A DNA stretch of 64,000 nt from contig OY987271.1 in the NCBI GenBank assembly GCA_963920665.1, positions 3,474,501 through 3,538,500 on the forward strand, read 5' to 3'. This document shows, piece after piece, positions 37,732-49,477 of the stretch. The notes under the pieces are model-generated. The model was not told where the DNA came from and did not search any database. It saw nothing but the letters and a program-made list of their open reading frames with translations. The position numbers and the translations under genes are program-made. How positions within the stretch are numbered: the first letter of the stretch is position 1; each line of letters starts with the position of its first letter. This DNA comes from Straminergon stramineum. Its lineage: Eukaryota > Streptophyta > Bryopsida > Hypnales > Calliergonaceae.

Positions 37732-40403
37732 ATGGCAGAGATGGGGGTTGATTCTCACGGAAAGGAGGACTTGGAAGTGCTATGTAAGGTGCAAGACGAA
37801 GAGTATTTGGGCAACGTGACGCTGGAGAGCGGCCGGGACGGGCTGCGCTGTCGCTTTGCCTGGACCACCAACGTGGCGGACTTCCCGGCTCGCTCCAGCC
37901 AGCACACCAAAGACATCAAGTGTAGTTGCTCTGCAGAGGTACATCACTCACCTCCGTCCCTAGCTTGCAGATTTTGCAATGTATATATATATTTAGTTAG
38001 TTAGTTTAACCTTTTTACGCTATTTTTGAGGAGTTCATGCAGGGATTCATTTTGTCCTGAAACTTCTTCATAGTAACTAACTTAACACATGCGATGTTCT
38101 TCTCTTAAGTTGGTGAAGAACTTAAAAATTTGTCCATATTTATACAATACCTTCCACAACATGAGCAATCAAAATGGTTCTTTCAGAACTTTGAATCCTT
38201 GGTCTTAAGAGGATTAACATTTCATGATCCTATTCTGCTACTTGATTGGGAAATCAAAGTTCTCGGAAAGCTACTCTGTTTTTTCAAGTGCGCTTGTTGT
38301 GGCTGCAATTCGATTGAATTTTGAGACGTCAGTTTCCTTTTGTGATGTTAGCCATCCTGATGTAGAGGATGTTATTTGCGTCTAACAATACGCAATATCA
38401 CCAATATGTAGGAGTGGGTTATAATGCAAGTGTCATGTTAACAAGTGACTTGTAAGAAATGAGATTAACTTCTAGGATCTATTACAACAAAGAATGATGC
38501 TTCCACGAGATTCCTGGTCGATGTAATACTCATGATATTAGGGTAGTCTAGGTTGGCTTTGGAATCTTACTACTTCTAAAAGTTCACACTTCTTCGTATT
38601 GTATCCAAATAATACAGATTTCATTGCTTTGGAATCCTCCTAAATTCAGGACATAGAACCAACAAAAAAATTCATTCTAAGAATGGACATCACTCAAAAC
38701 AGTTGAAAGTCCCGGAACTAGATCGCTACTTGACTATGGGTATTATTGTGTATAACTCATTGAATGCTTGGCCGAGCAATTTGCTAATTCATGGTCGGCC
38801 CGAATGTGCAGGCGGTCGAGGCAGCAACCAAAGTGTCAGTGGTGCTACCCACTGGAGAGGAGCTCATCTGTGATCCGATCTTACCAAAGCAAGGAGCAGA
38901 TGACACCCCAAGTAAGTCCCTTACCTCCAACATTTTAGATCACAACCACATTGTTGCTAAAATATCATATGGTAAGGTAACTACACCTAATTCAATACAG
39001 TTATCTTAAACGGTCACCAGGACAAGTGTTGCTCATTAGTAAATAGTGAATTTGAGAATGTACACAACATAACTTATGTCTGCTTAAGGTCATCTACCAA
39101 AGAAATTTTGAACCCTTATTACTTTTGCATATAGCAGGAACTTTTTCATATAATATTTCTTTTATAGTCAACTTGATGACACAATGCATACTTTGGTTTT
39201 CAGAATCTCCTTGTGATTGTTGACAAAAATAGAAATGAAATTGACCAATTTAATAATAGGAACTACACTTAAACTTTCCGAATTAAGTGTAGTTACCTTG
39301 CGTAAGACCATTTTCAATGCCAGCTCCTATCAGCTCAATTTATACGTAAACCGTCTACCATATTTTGTGCAGAAATGGCGAGTGTGTACAAGAGACTATC
39401 CTTCGTGGATCGTTACCTCTTCGTGTGGATCCTGGGCGTGATGGGCATCGCCCTTCTCGTGGGCTACTACAAAGAGAATGTGAAGCGCAAGCTCCAAGTG
39501 GCTAAGATTGCCTCCGTCTCTCTCCCCATCGCCATCGGCCTGTGGGCGATGATGTTCCCTGTCTTGTGCAAAGTAAGATACGAAATTCTTCCCGGCATGT
39601 TGCGGAAAGGCCAACTCACAAGAACTCTAATAGTCAGCTTCATTTTCAACTGGCTTCTGGGCCCAGCTCTGATGACTGCTCTCGCCTGGGCCACTCTCCC
39701 CGACCTTCAGCATTACCGAACAGGCGTGATCCTCATCGGCATTGCCCGGTGCATTGCCATGGTGTTGATATGGAACGATCTTGCTCGAGGGGATCCTGAA
39801 CTTTGTGCTGTTCTCGTGGCCATGAATTCAACTCTCCAAATCGTCCTCTACCTCCCACTGGCCTTGTTTTATGTGAAGGTTTTAGGAGGGGGTAGTGTGA
39901 ATGTCGGTGTCTGGGACGTGGCCAAGAGTGTGCTTCTGTTTCTAGGTGTTCCTCTTGTAGCTGGTGTGATTACCCGTTACACTATTTTCCTCATTGCTGG
40001 CAAGGCTTGGTTTGAGAAACGGGTTGTGCCAGTGATTAGTCCTTTGGCACTCCTTGGTCTGCTGTTCACCATCTTTGTCATGTTTGCGAGCCAAGCGCAC
40101 TCTATTGTCTCCAACATTGGGGATGTCTGCCGAGTGGCGGTGCCGCTCCTGCTCTACTTCGCCATCGTCTTCTTCTCCACTTTGTTTGTGTGCAGGGGCA
40201 TCCACATGCCGTATGAGGAAGTGGTCACGCAGGCCTTCACGGCCAGCAGCAATAACTTCGAGCTCGCCATTGCTGTTGCTGTGGGAAGCTTCGGCATTGA
40301 TAGTGCGGAAGCGCTGGCGGCCACCATTGGGCCTTTGATTGAAGTGCCTGCGTTGCTGGGTTTGGTTTATTTCACCTTGTATGCCAAGAAGAAGCTTTTC
40401 TAA
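37732..40403 (+). CDS. ACR3: ACR3-type arsenite efflux transporter with N-terminal extension
   Basis: Three exons join in phase: 37732-37938, 38812-38911 and 39373-40403. They give 445 residues. Residues 104-445 form a complete ACR3 carrier (BART superfamily) with about ten membrane segments. Family hallmarks include FPVLCKV (Cys168), GIARCIAMVLIWNDLARGD with the conserved thiolate Cys229, and SSNNFELAIAVAVGSFG with the conserved Glu399. Substrate by family is As(III), exported from the cytosol or into the vacuole. Residues 1-103 are a soluble extension with five cysteines (18, 40, 64, 66, 89), including a KCSCS motif. Exons 1 and 2 encode this extension and exon 3 encodes the transporter almost exactly. 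The methionine at 39375 could be an internal start giving the bare transporter. The start at 37732 is the first ATG of the open exon. ACR3 genes are absent from flowering plants, which supports a non-flowering host. Confidence 0.92.
39261..39294 (+). other. Small perfect hairpin in the last ACR3-like intron
   Basis: AACTACACTTA (39261-39271) and TAAGTGTAGTT (39284-39294) can pair as an 11-bp stem with a 12-base loop, about 80 bases before the exon-3 acceptor. Its role, if any, is unknown. Confidence 0.5.
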
Positions 40404-42985
40404 GGTAAGGATTCCAATCTCGCCACTGAGCATTGAGTTCCTATTAGTAGACTAGTCAAATTTTTTTCTTTTAGAAATGAACTTCTTGGTTGGCAAATGA
40501 AAGAGGATTCTAACTCACTGAAGAATCCGTTATTTGGATGCTGCATGCAAGAGTTTCGAAGGATGAGAGTTCATTGGTAGATGTTCTAAAATTGCTTCTT
40601 TATGATTTGTACATGTTGATAAAGGGGTAATAGACTAGTTGAACATATGCAAATAGTTAAGAAGGGTTCAAGTTTTATTGGGAGATTTTCTTAAACTGCT
40701 TCCTTGACAATAGGTACATTGATTGATTCAGGGATGTACATGAGCTGAAGATTTGATCACGCGCGACTTTTGGTACCTTGGAAACTTTAGGTGTCCCTTC
40801 CCTTTTAGAAGGTGTTGGAATTTTGACTCTGGAAGTTTATGATGAATTCTTAGGAGATTTGTTTCATGTTGTGAATAGACACCATTCACACATTTGGATA
40901 GTGTTTTTGACGGTTTTATTGCCGTTTTTTACAACTTTTGTCTTATTAGAGGTACCAAGGTGTTCCATCCATTTTATTTTATTTATGCTAATAAGGGGTC
41001 ACATGATTTGTAGCGGTCTTTCATGAGGCCTTTTATATTACTCTTTTGAAGTTTTTAATGAAATTTTTTATTTGGCCTCGCTTATTCATACTAATATTGA
41101 TTGTAAGATATCTTTTCAAGGTTAGGAATCCATCCCTGTGGCTTTCGTGATCAATTGTTTTGAGTGTTTAGGATGGTTTTTTTGTTAATTTGGGACTTGT
41201 CCTTACATTTGAGAGATCTCAATTTCATTATATATGTATTTAAAAATATGTATTATATGAATATGATATGAAGAAGTTATGAATGTTCAAAGTGTGTACA
41301 ATATCATGGATATGCATTTGCTTCATATTAATTTTTGTGTAGTTCATGACTTTGTGGATGAGAACTATTGTACTTTCTCATAAGAAAGGATTACTCAAAA
41401 CCAAGTATATTCTCAAAAGCATGACCCAACAAAAGGTGGTCCACAATAAAAGAATAACTATGTTAATTGTTCTTAGGGACTCATAATCTTTGGTCTTGAT
41501 ACTTTGGATTCTAAGGACTTTTGATTCACACTTCTTATTATATTTAGTGATTAGTAAAGAAATTTGAACATGTGTGAGAGTTGCATCAATGTATGGTTTA
41601 CTCATTCCTCTCAATTCATTTGTGTGGACTAAACACTTTAATGTGAAGATGGTATAATTTACCTACTACATTGAATACCTCAAAACATCTTTACCACATT
41701 GACCATCTCTAAAATTTGATTCATACTATTATTATATTTATTGAGCAATGAAGAGGTTCTAATATATTTGAAAAGTCACATTCATGTGTTTCTTCTTCAT
41801 TCCTTTTGACTCATTGATGTGGACTCAACACTAAAACACAAAGATGGTCTATAACTTACCTACAACATTGAACATCTCAAAATATCTTTATATTCAACAC
41901 TTCTTTGGTGGCCTTGAGATATCAATTGAATGTGGCTCAACTAAATTTGGCTTTCACTTTTAATATTGAAGGTTCTTGCAATACACAGAACCACACCCAA
42001 CACGTTCATGGTATAATGATTTGGACCAAAAGACACTCCAAAATTTGTCTTTATGAAAGCATTATATCTTACTCATTTTCTCTCCCACTATTCACCATAC
42101 CAAATTTTTTTGCATAGGTAAGTCAAATATTTTGTGTTGTCTTTTGGCTCTCCTTTTATAAATGATTTAAAAAATTCAAGCTTTAAAGACACTTTAATGG
42201 CATTGAATGTCAATTTGGTTATAAAGGTAGAATTTCATAATAGATTCTATAAAAATTTGGTAAATTAAAAAAAGTTTATTCACAAATCTCTACTTTGTTT
42301 ATAAGAAACATTGAATACAAGTAACCTTTATAGTTAATTTTATGTTTTTCATCAAATTAGGTAGTGCCTTTGGAACTATTATTATTATTAATACTAAGAG
42401 CTTCAAAAATGTTTCCACACTTCAATATTATCAACAAATCTAGACTTAATAAAACAAGGTCTATTTGGAATCGTTGACAATCATTATTGAGTGTATCATT
42501 ATACTAAAGAAATTTAAGTCAAAGTAGGACATTGAATCACAATAGAATGCTTAGTGAATATTGTCAAATTTTTATAATTGGAGCAAAAAGAATCTAGATT
42601 TTTTTTGCAAGGATGCTAAGAATGCTCAATAATGTTGTGCTTTGGGTACTGTAGGCAACATCAATTGCATCGAGACTGCATTGGTGGGGAATAGATTCCT
42701 TGTACATTGAAATTGCAGTGGCAGTGCTTCTTATAATTATTGTATGGTATTGGAGAAAACGACAAATGGGTAGGAGATGTAAGTCAATAACCTTGTTATT
42801 CCTATTTTCTATTTTAAGTAACAATATCATCATGATTTTTAATATTAAAATGATTTTACAGTCTTGATTTGAGCTTCTCCAATTTGGGAACTTTGCCCAT
42901 TTTCCAATTCAATTACTTGAATCACAGTCTTTGATCTTCTAACATCTTTCTTCTTTGATACACATTTGCAAAGATCTTGAGTTTT
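40404..42985. other. 3' flank of ACR3-like gene and AT-rich spacer
   Basis: No gene was recognised. The first ~600 bases are probably 3' UTR. The region around 41480-41880 contains two loosely similar segments with TTGAATACCTCAAAACATCTTTA-like text, an old local duplication. Confidence 0.5.
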
Positions 42986-43115
42986 AAAGTTTTATATTGA
43001 ATGTAAAAAATTTCGCCGGGGACTGGCTCCCTTGGTTCGTTGTACCTTTTCCTCTATCAATGGAAATTGTCCATGTGTTTAAAAAAAAAAAGAAAAGAAA
43101 GTTTTATATTGAGTG
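42986..43115 (+). mobile_element. Retroposed fragment (LINE-like 3' end) with poly-A tail and target duplication
   Basis: The near-identical 18-base sequences AAAGTTTTATATTGAATG (42986-43003) and AAAGTTTTATATTGAGTG (43098-43115) flank an insert of about 94 bases. The insert ends in an A-rich tail (from about 43080) and contains TTGTACCTTTTCCTCTATCA, like the 3' end of plant LINEs. A tail plus long target duplication is the signature of LINE-mediated insertion. The insert is severely 5'-truncated or a SINE-like fragment. Confidence 0.72.
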
Positions 43116-44240
43116 AACAATTAAGCCAAGTGGATTTCACAAATAATAAGTATGCCATGAATGCATTTCTACTTAGAGAATCTATGATGCTAAGTGAATT
43201 ACTAGGCACAAAAAATGATTGAAGTGGCATTTCTTGGAGAGGTTAAATCATTTTGCAATAGATGCAAGTGTATTACATATTATAAACCTATGGATTCCAA
43301 ATAAACATTAAATAATCCTAGTTAGCTTAGGTGTAAGTGCACTAGCACGTTTTCTAGAATTCTTTCTAGGAAAAGTCCCTTACATCTCACATCAATCACT
43401 TCAATAACTCCTTGATTTACAATTGTGAGTGTACATAAGTTATATATTGTTTAACACTATTCTTAGCCATATTGATCAAATCTAAATTTTATCTTATTTT
43501 TTAATAAATTTATATTGTAACACTATAATGTATATATTTATATACTAAAATTAGATTGGTGTGAATCTTAAGTCCTATGTCAAGTTCTAAAGAACTTGTT
43601 TATATGAATAGTAACATGGACTCATTCATTGAAAAACTTGAAAATGTTATATCTACAGGAAGGATAATACAATTTTTTTCCCCTACTTGGGTTCATGAAT
43701 GTTCCCTACAATTCATTTGAAATAGGTGCCAACCATAGTATTAATCGAAGCAAAGTTCCACACAAGTAAACTTTGGAATTTGGATGAGGTACAAAGGTTC
43801 ATTTTCAATATTTTTGCCAATTGCAAGAAACTAGGTGTAGCACCAAAGACAACCAAGCATTTGGCTTGAAGTGGCAAAAAAGGGTTTGGGATGTGAACCA
43901 CAATGTGAGGAATATTAGCAACAATCAAAGTTTTGAATGGTAATATTTTACTTTGTGACAGCAAAAGACAATTCTAACTTTTAGAAGAAAATTCATTACA
44001 TAGTGGCTATTTTATTGCGACAAATGATAGTCATTTGAGGAAATTATTGTCACAATTTCAAGGGTTTTAGGTGATAGCAATCATCATGGATGCACTTTAT
44101 GTTGATTTTAGAGGGGACTTCATAAACAAAAGCCTTGTTGTAAAACTTAAAGCAAACATATGACAAAAAAATCCTTGTTGCAAAACTCAAAGTAAGAACA
44201 TGCCTCTCAACTTTCCAAGAACTCCCCTAATTTTTCTAAT
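43116..44240. other. AT-rich spacer
   Basis: No gene, RNA or clear repeat was recognised. Confidence 0.5.
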
Positions 44241-45184
44241 TAAAAAATAACTCAAAAATTCATAACTTTTACACAATGAGTCGGAATGTTATGAAACAAA
44301 GCTTGTGCACCCCTCCTCATAGAGAGCTTTCCAAGGGTACCAAGAACATAAGTAGGGGATGCACAATCCCGGAGATCTGACCATAACAAATAGAACAAAA
44401 CTCATGTAATAAATTTTAATATTGTCATCACAACATTTGAATTTAGGTTATAAAAAGGTATATAGCCCTAGCCTTTATACATCAAATTATGGAATTTCAA
44501 AGTTTTTGCAAATCAAAAAAATAGAAAATTATTTTTACTTTCAATTTGGTTGGGGTAGCAATACAAAGCACACTAGTGACTAGTTTCTACACTATTTTTG
44601 TACTATCTCAAACAATGTGATTGGCATCTATATTCATCCAACCCTCATCTAGTAAATCAAGTTGTTTGTTTTGTTTTGTTTGTTACCTTGAGATCTCTTG
44701 GACCGTGTGTCTTTTGGTCCCGTTCTTGGTACCATCGGAAAGCCCTTGGCGAGAACGGGTATAAGGGGGCTTTGTTTCATGGCATTTGGACCTATGGTGT
44801 GAAAGTTATGGATTTCAAAGTTATTTTTGCTAATTATGTATCTTTTGGATCATGCATCCCCTTGTCATGTTCTTAGGTGCCATTTGAAAGCTTTTGTGAG
44901 GAGGGGTGCAAGGGCTTTGTTTCGTGGCATTTGGATCTACAGTGTGAAAGATATTGAATTTCAAAGTTTTGATGAATTAAAAAACTAGAAAATTATGTTT
45001 ACTTTAATATTGGTTGTGGCAATGGCACACTAGTCTAAATTAATTTCAAATGTTCATGACACCACAATCATTTAAGAAATTAATCCAATTATTATAAGGG
45101 GTCTTGATCTCACTTCTGTACATTGTTAAATTTAAATTTTCAACTCATTTTGCAATGCTTATAGCAAATGAGTTGTTTATGATA

Positions 45185-46760
45185 ATCACATGTAGTAGTG
45201 CTTTGAGAAGGTCTCACCCCTTGCTCAAGGTTGCTAATTTGTGAGCGTATGAGCATGAGCTTGTAATCCTGTAATGCTATAATTTCTTAGAGATTCCATC
45301 TAAAAATTTTGGTTCAGATTTATTATTTTTGGTAAATTTTAGTACCTATTATCATGGACCTATTACCGTGATCCCTTGAACAACCTTGATGTGATACTTA
45401 TTGGACTTTGCTAGATTTTAAGAAGAAAAAAATTAGTAATTAATGAGGATTCGTTTGAAATCAATTGAGGTTGTTTTATGGAGAATTTGATTTTTACAGT
45501 CACTCGCCCCTTGTTGTTGGGTACCTTTTTGGTGTTGAGAGGAGCCCCCTAGCCACGGGAAGAAAAATAAATAAATAAATATTTAAAAAATTAAAACCTT
45601 TTTTTTCCGTAGCTAGCGGTTTCCTCTCATCACCGAGGTACCCAATAATAAGAGGGAAGTGATTATATCTCAATGGAATAACCTTAGTCGATTACTCAAT
45701 TTCAAACAAATCCAAATTAATAACTAATTTTTTTTCTTCTTAAAATCTAGTGAATTCCAATAAGTAGCACATCAAGGTGGCAAGTGCTTAATCCACCTCT
45801 TGATGCCAAGAAGTACCAAGCAACAAGGGGGGAGTGATTAACCAAACGATTGTCTAATCAAAGATAGAAGAATTGGACCCCTGGGAGATCCTAGAAGAAG
45901 ACAATGATCAACTAATCAACAATTTGGTGTAACTAAGTTCATTCCTTACAAAAATAATCCCTATCAACCAAATATTTTCTTCCAAAATCTTAACAAGTTC
46001 AATTACCAACACATCAAGATAGAAGTGTAGGTATCTCCTATCGGCCCAAAGAAGATCGACACTACTAAAAGATGGTGATCAATAAAAATAAAATTCAATG
46101 TGGCTAAGCTCTTTCCATATGTTATGAATTCCTATTGAAAAACTTTCTTTTCTAAAATCTAAACAAGTCCACTAACTTGCAAATCAAAAAGGAAGTGTTG
46201 GTACCCTCCCATTGACCCTCAGAAAATTTATAATGCTACAAGATAATAATCAACCAAAATAAAATTCACTATGACAAAGATCATTAGTTATAAAAATAAT
46301 TCTTACAAAATTTTTTTTTTTCTAAAATCTAAACAAGAGAAAATTATTGGTACCCTCCCATCAACCCCAAGAGGACTCATGTTGCTATTGGATAATGATC
46401 AACCAATATTTTGTACAAACGTATTTCCATCTTCATTCATCTTTCACATCAATTATGTTCATCATTTTCATAATGTATACTTCTAATATTTTAGACAACA
46501 CTAAAAATTAGAATTTTCATCTAAATTCTACATAACCATAGTAATAGGTCCACAGTAATAGGTAGTAAAAATAGTAAAAATAGTAAATTTTGACCATTTT
46601 TTTTATGGAATCTATTTCTAGAAATATTATTAAGTTTTCTAGTGCTTCTTTAAATTTCTAAACTCAACGCTCACATAATCCGTGCTTAGCACTGATAGGC
46701 TCATATTCACATGCTCACATAATAGCACTACTACCCCCCTGCTTATCATCCATCCCCATG
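45185..46760. mobile_element. Foldback complex with a tandem-repeat expansion in one arm
   Basis: Inner arms 45370-45545 and 45610-45785 pair around an AAATAAATAAATAAATA loop (shared TACTTATTGGA, CTAGATTTTAAGAAGAAAAA, TTGGGTACCT, GAGAGGA). Outer arms 45185-45360 and about 46540-46760 also pair (GAGATTCCAT, TACCTATTA, GGACCTATTAC, GTAGTAGTGCT). Between the right inner and right outer arms lies a tandem array (45785-46500) absent from the left side. No coding sequence is present. Confidence 0.7.
45735..46410. repeat. Degenerate tandem repeat, about four units of ~170 bp
   Basis: Repeated landmarks are TTTTCTAAAATCTAAACAAG (about 46150 and 46318, with a variant near 45980), GTTGGTACCCTCCCAT, and GATAATGATCAACCAA-like text. 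The first unit runs into the right inner arm of the foldback complex. Confidence 0.65.
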
Positions 46761-47719
46761 CTTATCTTCCATTCCAACTAGTGTGTCATTTGCCAAATAA
46801 TTTGTAAGAACTTTGAAATTTAATATCCTTTATGTATGAAAGAGTACAAGGATTTTGTTGTGGTTTAAGAGGTTGAGTTTTTGATAAGAATAGAAAGCTT
46901 TATGCACGAAGGAGTGCAAGGTCTTTGTTTCGTGGAATTTGGACATGTGATGTAAAAGTTATGGTTATTTCAAAATAAAAGATAATTTTGTTTAATTTTT
47001 TCATTCATAAAAACTTTTAATTCAATTATTTTCACACCAAGTGTGACTTGTGTCATTGCCAAAATATGAAAAAATAAATGTAAAAAGTAATTTTCTAATT
47101 TTTTAATTCATAAAAACTTTTAAATTCAATAACTTTTGCATTATAGGTCTAAATGCCATGAAACAAAGCCCGTGCATTCCTTCTTGTAGAGAGTTTTCTA
47201 ACAATACCAAAAACATGATCAAGATATGCACAATACATGAGATCTCATTGAAACAAAAAAAAATAGCCTAAGCTATGAACTAGTTTGCCTTGTGTTGTTG
47301 CCAAAGTATAATAAAATAAAGGAAAAATAATTTTTTAATTTTTTAATTCGTAATAACTTCAAATTTCAATATCTTTCACACTGTAGCTAGGATCAAATGT
47401 CACAAAACAAAGCTTGTGCACCCCTCTTCACAAAGAGCTTTTGAATGATACCAAGAATGTAACTGGGGAATGCATGGTACGAAAGATTCCACCATAACAA
47501 ACCTAGAAGTGCTATTTTGTGAACCTTGGAGCCTAAGAGCCTCAAATTTATGAGGTATTTAGTGTGTTGTTTGGATTTTGGACCATGGTTTAAGAATTTA
47601 GGATCTTTACAACTAGTGAACTCAATAGAGTATGTCAATTGGCGTAAAATAGGGCTGAGACACTTCAAATGTTCTCCAAACACCTTGTCCATTTTTTAAT
47701 TTTTTTTCCTTCTCAATTG

Positions 47720-48400
47720 CAATTGCATCACCCCCAAAGAATCAAAGACCCTTCTCAACAGTTGACATTGAAAAGCCCTTTAGGAGGGGGGGACTTGAGG
47801 AGTTGGGATTCTTAAAAAAAAAGAATTTTTTCAACTTCATTTTAGGTCAAAATTTCATCAACCCTGAAAGGCCCTTTGAAGGGCTTTTGGTTTGTAACTT
47901 TTCAAAAAAAATCAAAATTTTATTTTTTACTTTTTATTCTTTTTGTCACAACTCCATCACCCCTAGAAAACCCTCTTAGTACTAAGAAGTCCCTTGGGGT
48001 TTGGGAGGCTTGGAACTCTAAAATAATAAAATTCATTTTTTTTCAAGACTCCATCACCTCTAGAAAACCCTCTTAGTATAGACACCTTATAGGATTTGAA
48101 ATTTGAGAGTTGGGACTCTTTTATTTTTTCTTCAATTTTTTTCCATGACTATCACCTGAAAAAAATCCCTTTTGATACCAAGAAGCTCCTTGGAGGTTTG
48201 GGAATTTTAGACTTAAAAAAATATATTTTCAATTAATTTTATTTGTTGGGAATTGTAGAAGGTCGGGGTTTGAGACTCCTCCAAAAAATCAATTTTTTTC
48301 AATTTTTATTTTGTGTGTGTCCCCATCACGCCTAGAGAGAACTCTAGGCACTAAAAAGCATTGGGGGGGTGGGGGGTGGGGTAGGACACTTTAAAAATTT
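47720..48400. repeat. Degenerate tandem repeat, six to seven units of ~95-130 bp
   Basis: Unit starts resemble CTCCATCACCCCTAGAAAAC and lie near 47724, 47853, 47951, 48051, 48146 and 48311. Each is followed by CTTAGTACTAAGAAG, CCTTGGGGTTTGGGA, GGACTCTT and a T-rich tract. No coding content is seen. Confidence 0.65.
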
Positions 48401-48975
48401 GAGTGCGCCACAAAAGTGGTGCCTATTCCATGAGTCCTTTGTCACTTATTGAAAATATATAATTTTTTTCCCTTGGAATACCTTTGGGAGCTTGAGCTTG
48501 AACAAATATTTTTCAAAGAAGAAAATAAATGAAACTTGAGGTGGGTGAAAATTTTAACCCACCAATGCATCAAGCCAAGTATGGCATATGTGATGGCTAT
48601 GCTCCCACAGCCATAGGTTCATAGTAATAGGGCTAAAATTTTATTATAAATAGAATTTTTTGGACTTGTCTTTGCTTTTCTCTCTATTGGCCTCAAAATT
48701 CAAAGTTTTTTTAAGTTGATGCTTTGGGTTCACAAGGTATATGCTCACAACTCTTAAGCTTGCATTTTTAGGCTCACAAATTAGTGTTGATGGCAAATTT
48801 TCATAGAGCATCTTGCAAATTTGTACAATTTTCAGATTTAATAAGTATGGGTTAGTGTTATGATCCATCATGCAACAATAATATGCATTATTTATAAATA
48901 TAAAATGATATTTTTTTCATTATTGTCAAATGTGATACCACTTTTGCCTCAAGTGAATATTTAAGGGGCTACTTG
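48401..48975. other. AT-rich spacer up to the CACTA element
   Basis: No gene or further element was recognised. Confidence 0.5.
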
Positions 48976-49369
48976 CACAGGAAGAAATTATGTTTTTTTT
49001 GGTGTCGAGCCTTGACATGCTCGTGTCTAAGGCCTGGACACTTTATGTTCAACTTGGTGTCTACATGTCTTCTTGTACATCTCTACATCTACTAGGAGTT
49101 GAAGTGGATGTTGGAGATGAAAAAGGGAAATTCACATGAAAAAACATGGTGGTGTTGCTATTTGCATCCACTTTGACGTTGAGATGGTGCCTGACATCAT
49201 CATGTTCAAATGGTTGTCTGAAAAAACAATATTTGACACGTCAGCAGTGGGGACCCACTTTGACCGTGGGTCATTTTCATTTACATTATTATATTTTTAA
49301 ATAACAACGCTGCCCGCTTGAAAAAAAGAGTTGGGTAGCATTTTTTGGGTAGGATATGTTAAAAAGTGA

Positions 49370-49477
49370 TGACGTGGTAGATGACATGGCAGATGACGTG
49401 GTCCAAAGCTGACGTGGCAAATAATATGCTAACGTGGCAAACAATATGCTGACTTGGCAGACACTGCCACGTCAGCA
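49370..49477. repeat. Cluster of ACGTGG motifs near the left end of the CACTA element
   Basis: GACGTGG or AACGTGG occurs at 49371, 49395, 49411 and 49431, with a variant (GACTTGGCA) at 49451 and an inverted TGCCACGTCA at 49465. Related CCACGTCAGC, GCCACATCACC and CATGTGGCACC words occur near the right end (55030-55180). They are probably subterminal transposase-binding repeats. Confidence 0.65.

Larger units (their letters stand above)
44245..47505. repeat. Scattered copies of a ~140-bp repeat in both orientations
   Basis: Copies on the plus strand lie at about 44690-44830, 44840-44985 and 46890-46990. Copies on the minus strand lie at about 44245-44385, 47095-47250 and 47335-47505. The shared core runs GGATGCA/TGCATCCC, TTCTTGGTACCAT, GAAAGCTCT, GAGGGGTGCAAGGGCTTTG, TTTCGTGGCATTTGGA, then GTGTGAAAGTTATGGATTTC. 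Copies are diverged and bracket the palindromic complex at 45.2-46.8 kb. Confidence 0.7.

Noticed and set aside
37288..37758. 156-codon minus-strand frame
   Set aside because: Lies in the ACR3 leader with its direct repeat; Thr/Pro/Leu-rich without a domain and no splice context.
39942..40433. 163-codon minus-strand frame
   Set aside because: Antisense shadow of the GC-rich ACR3 exon.
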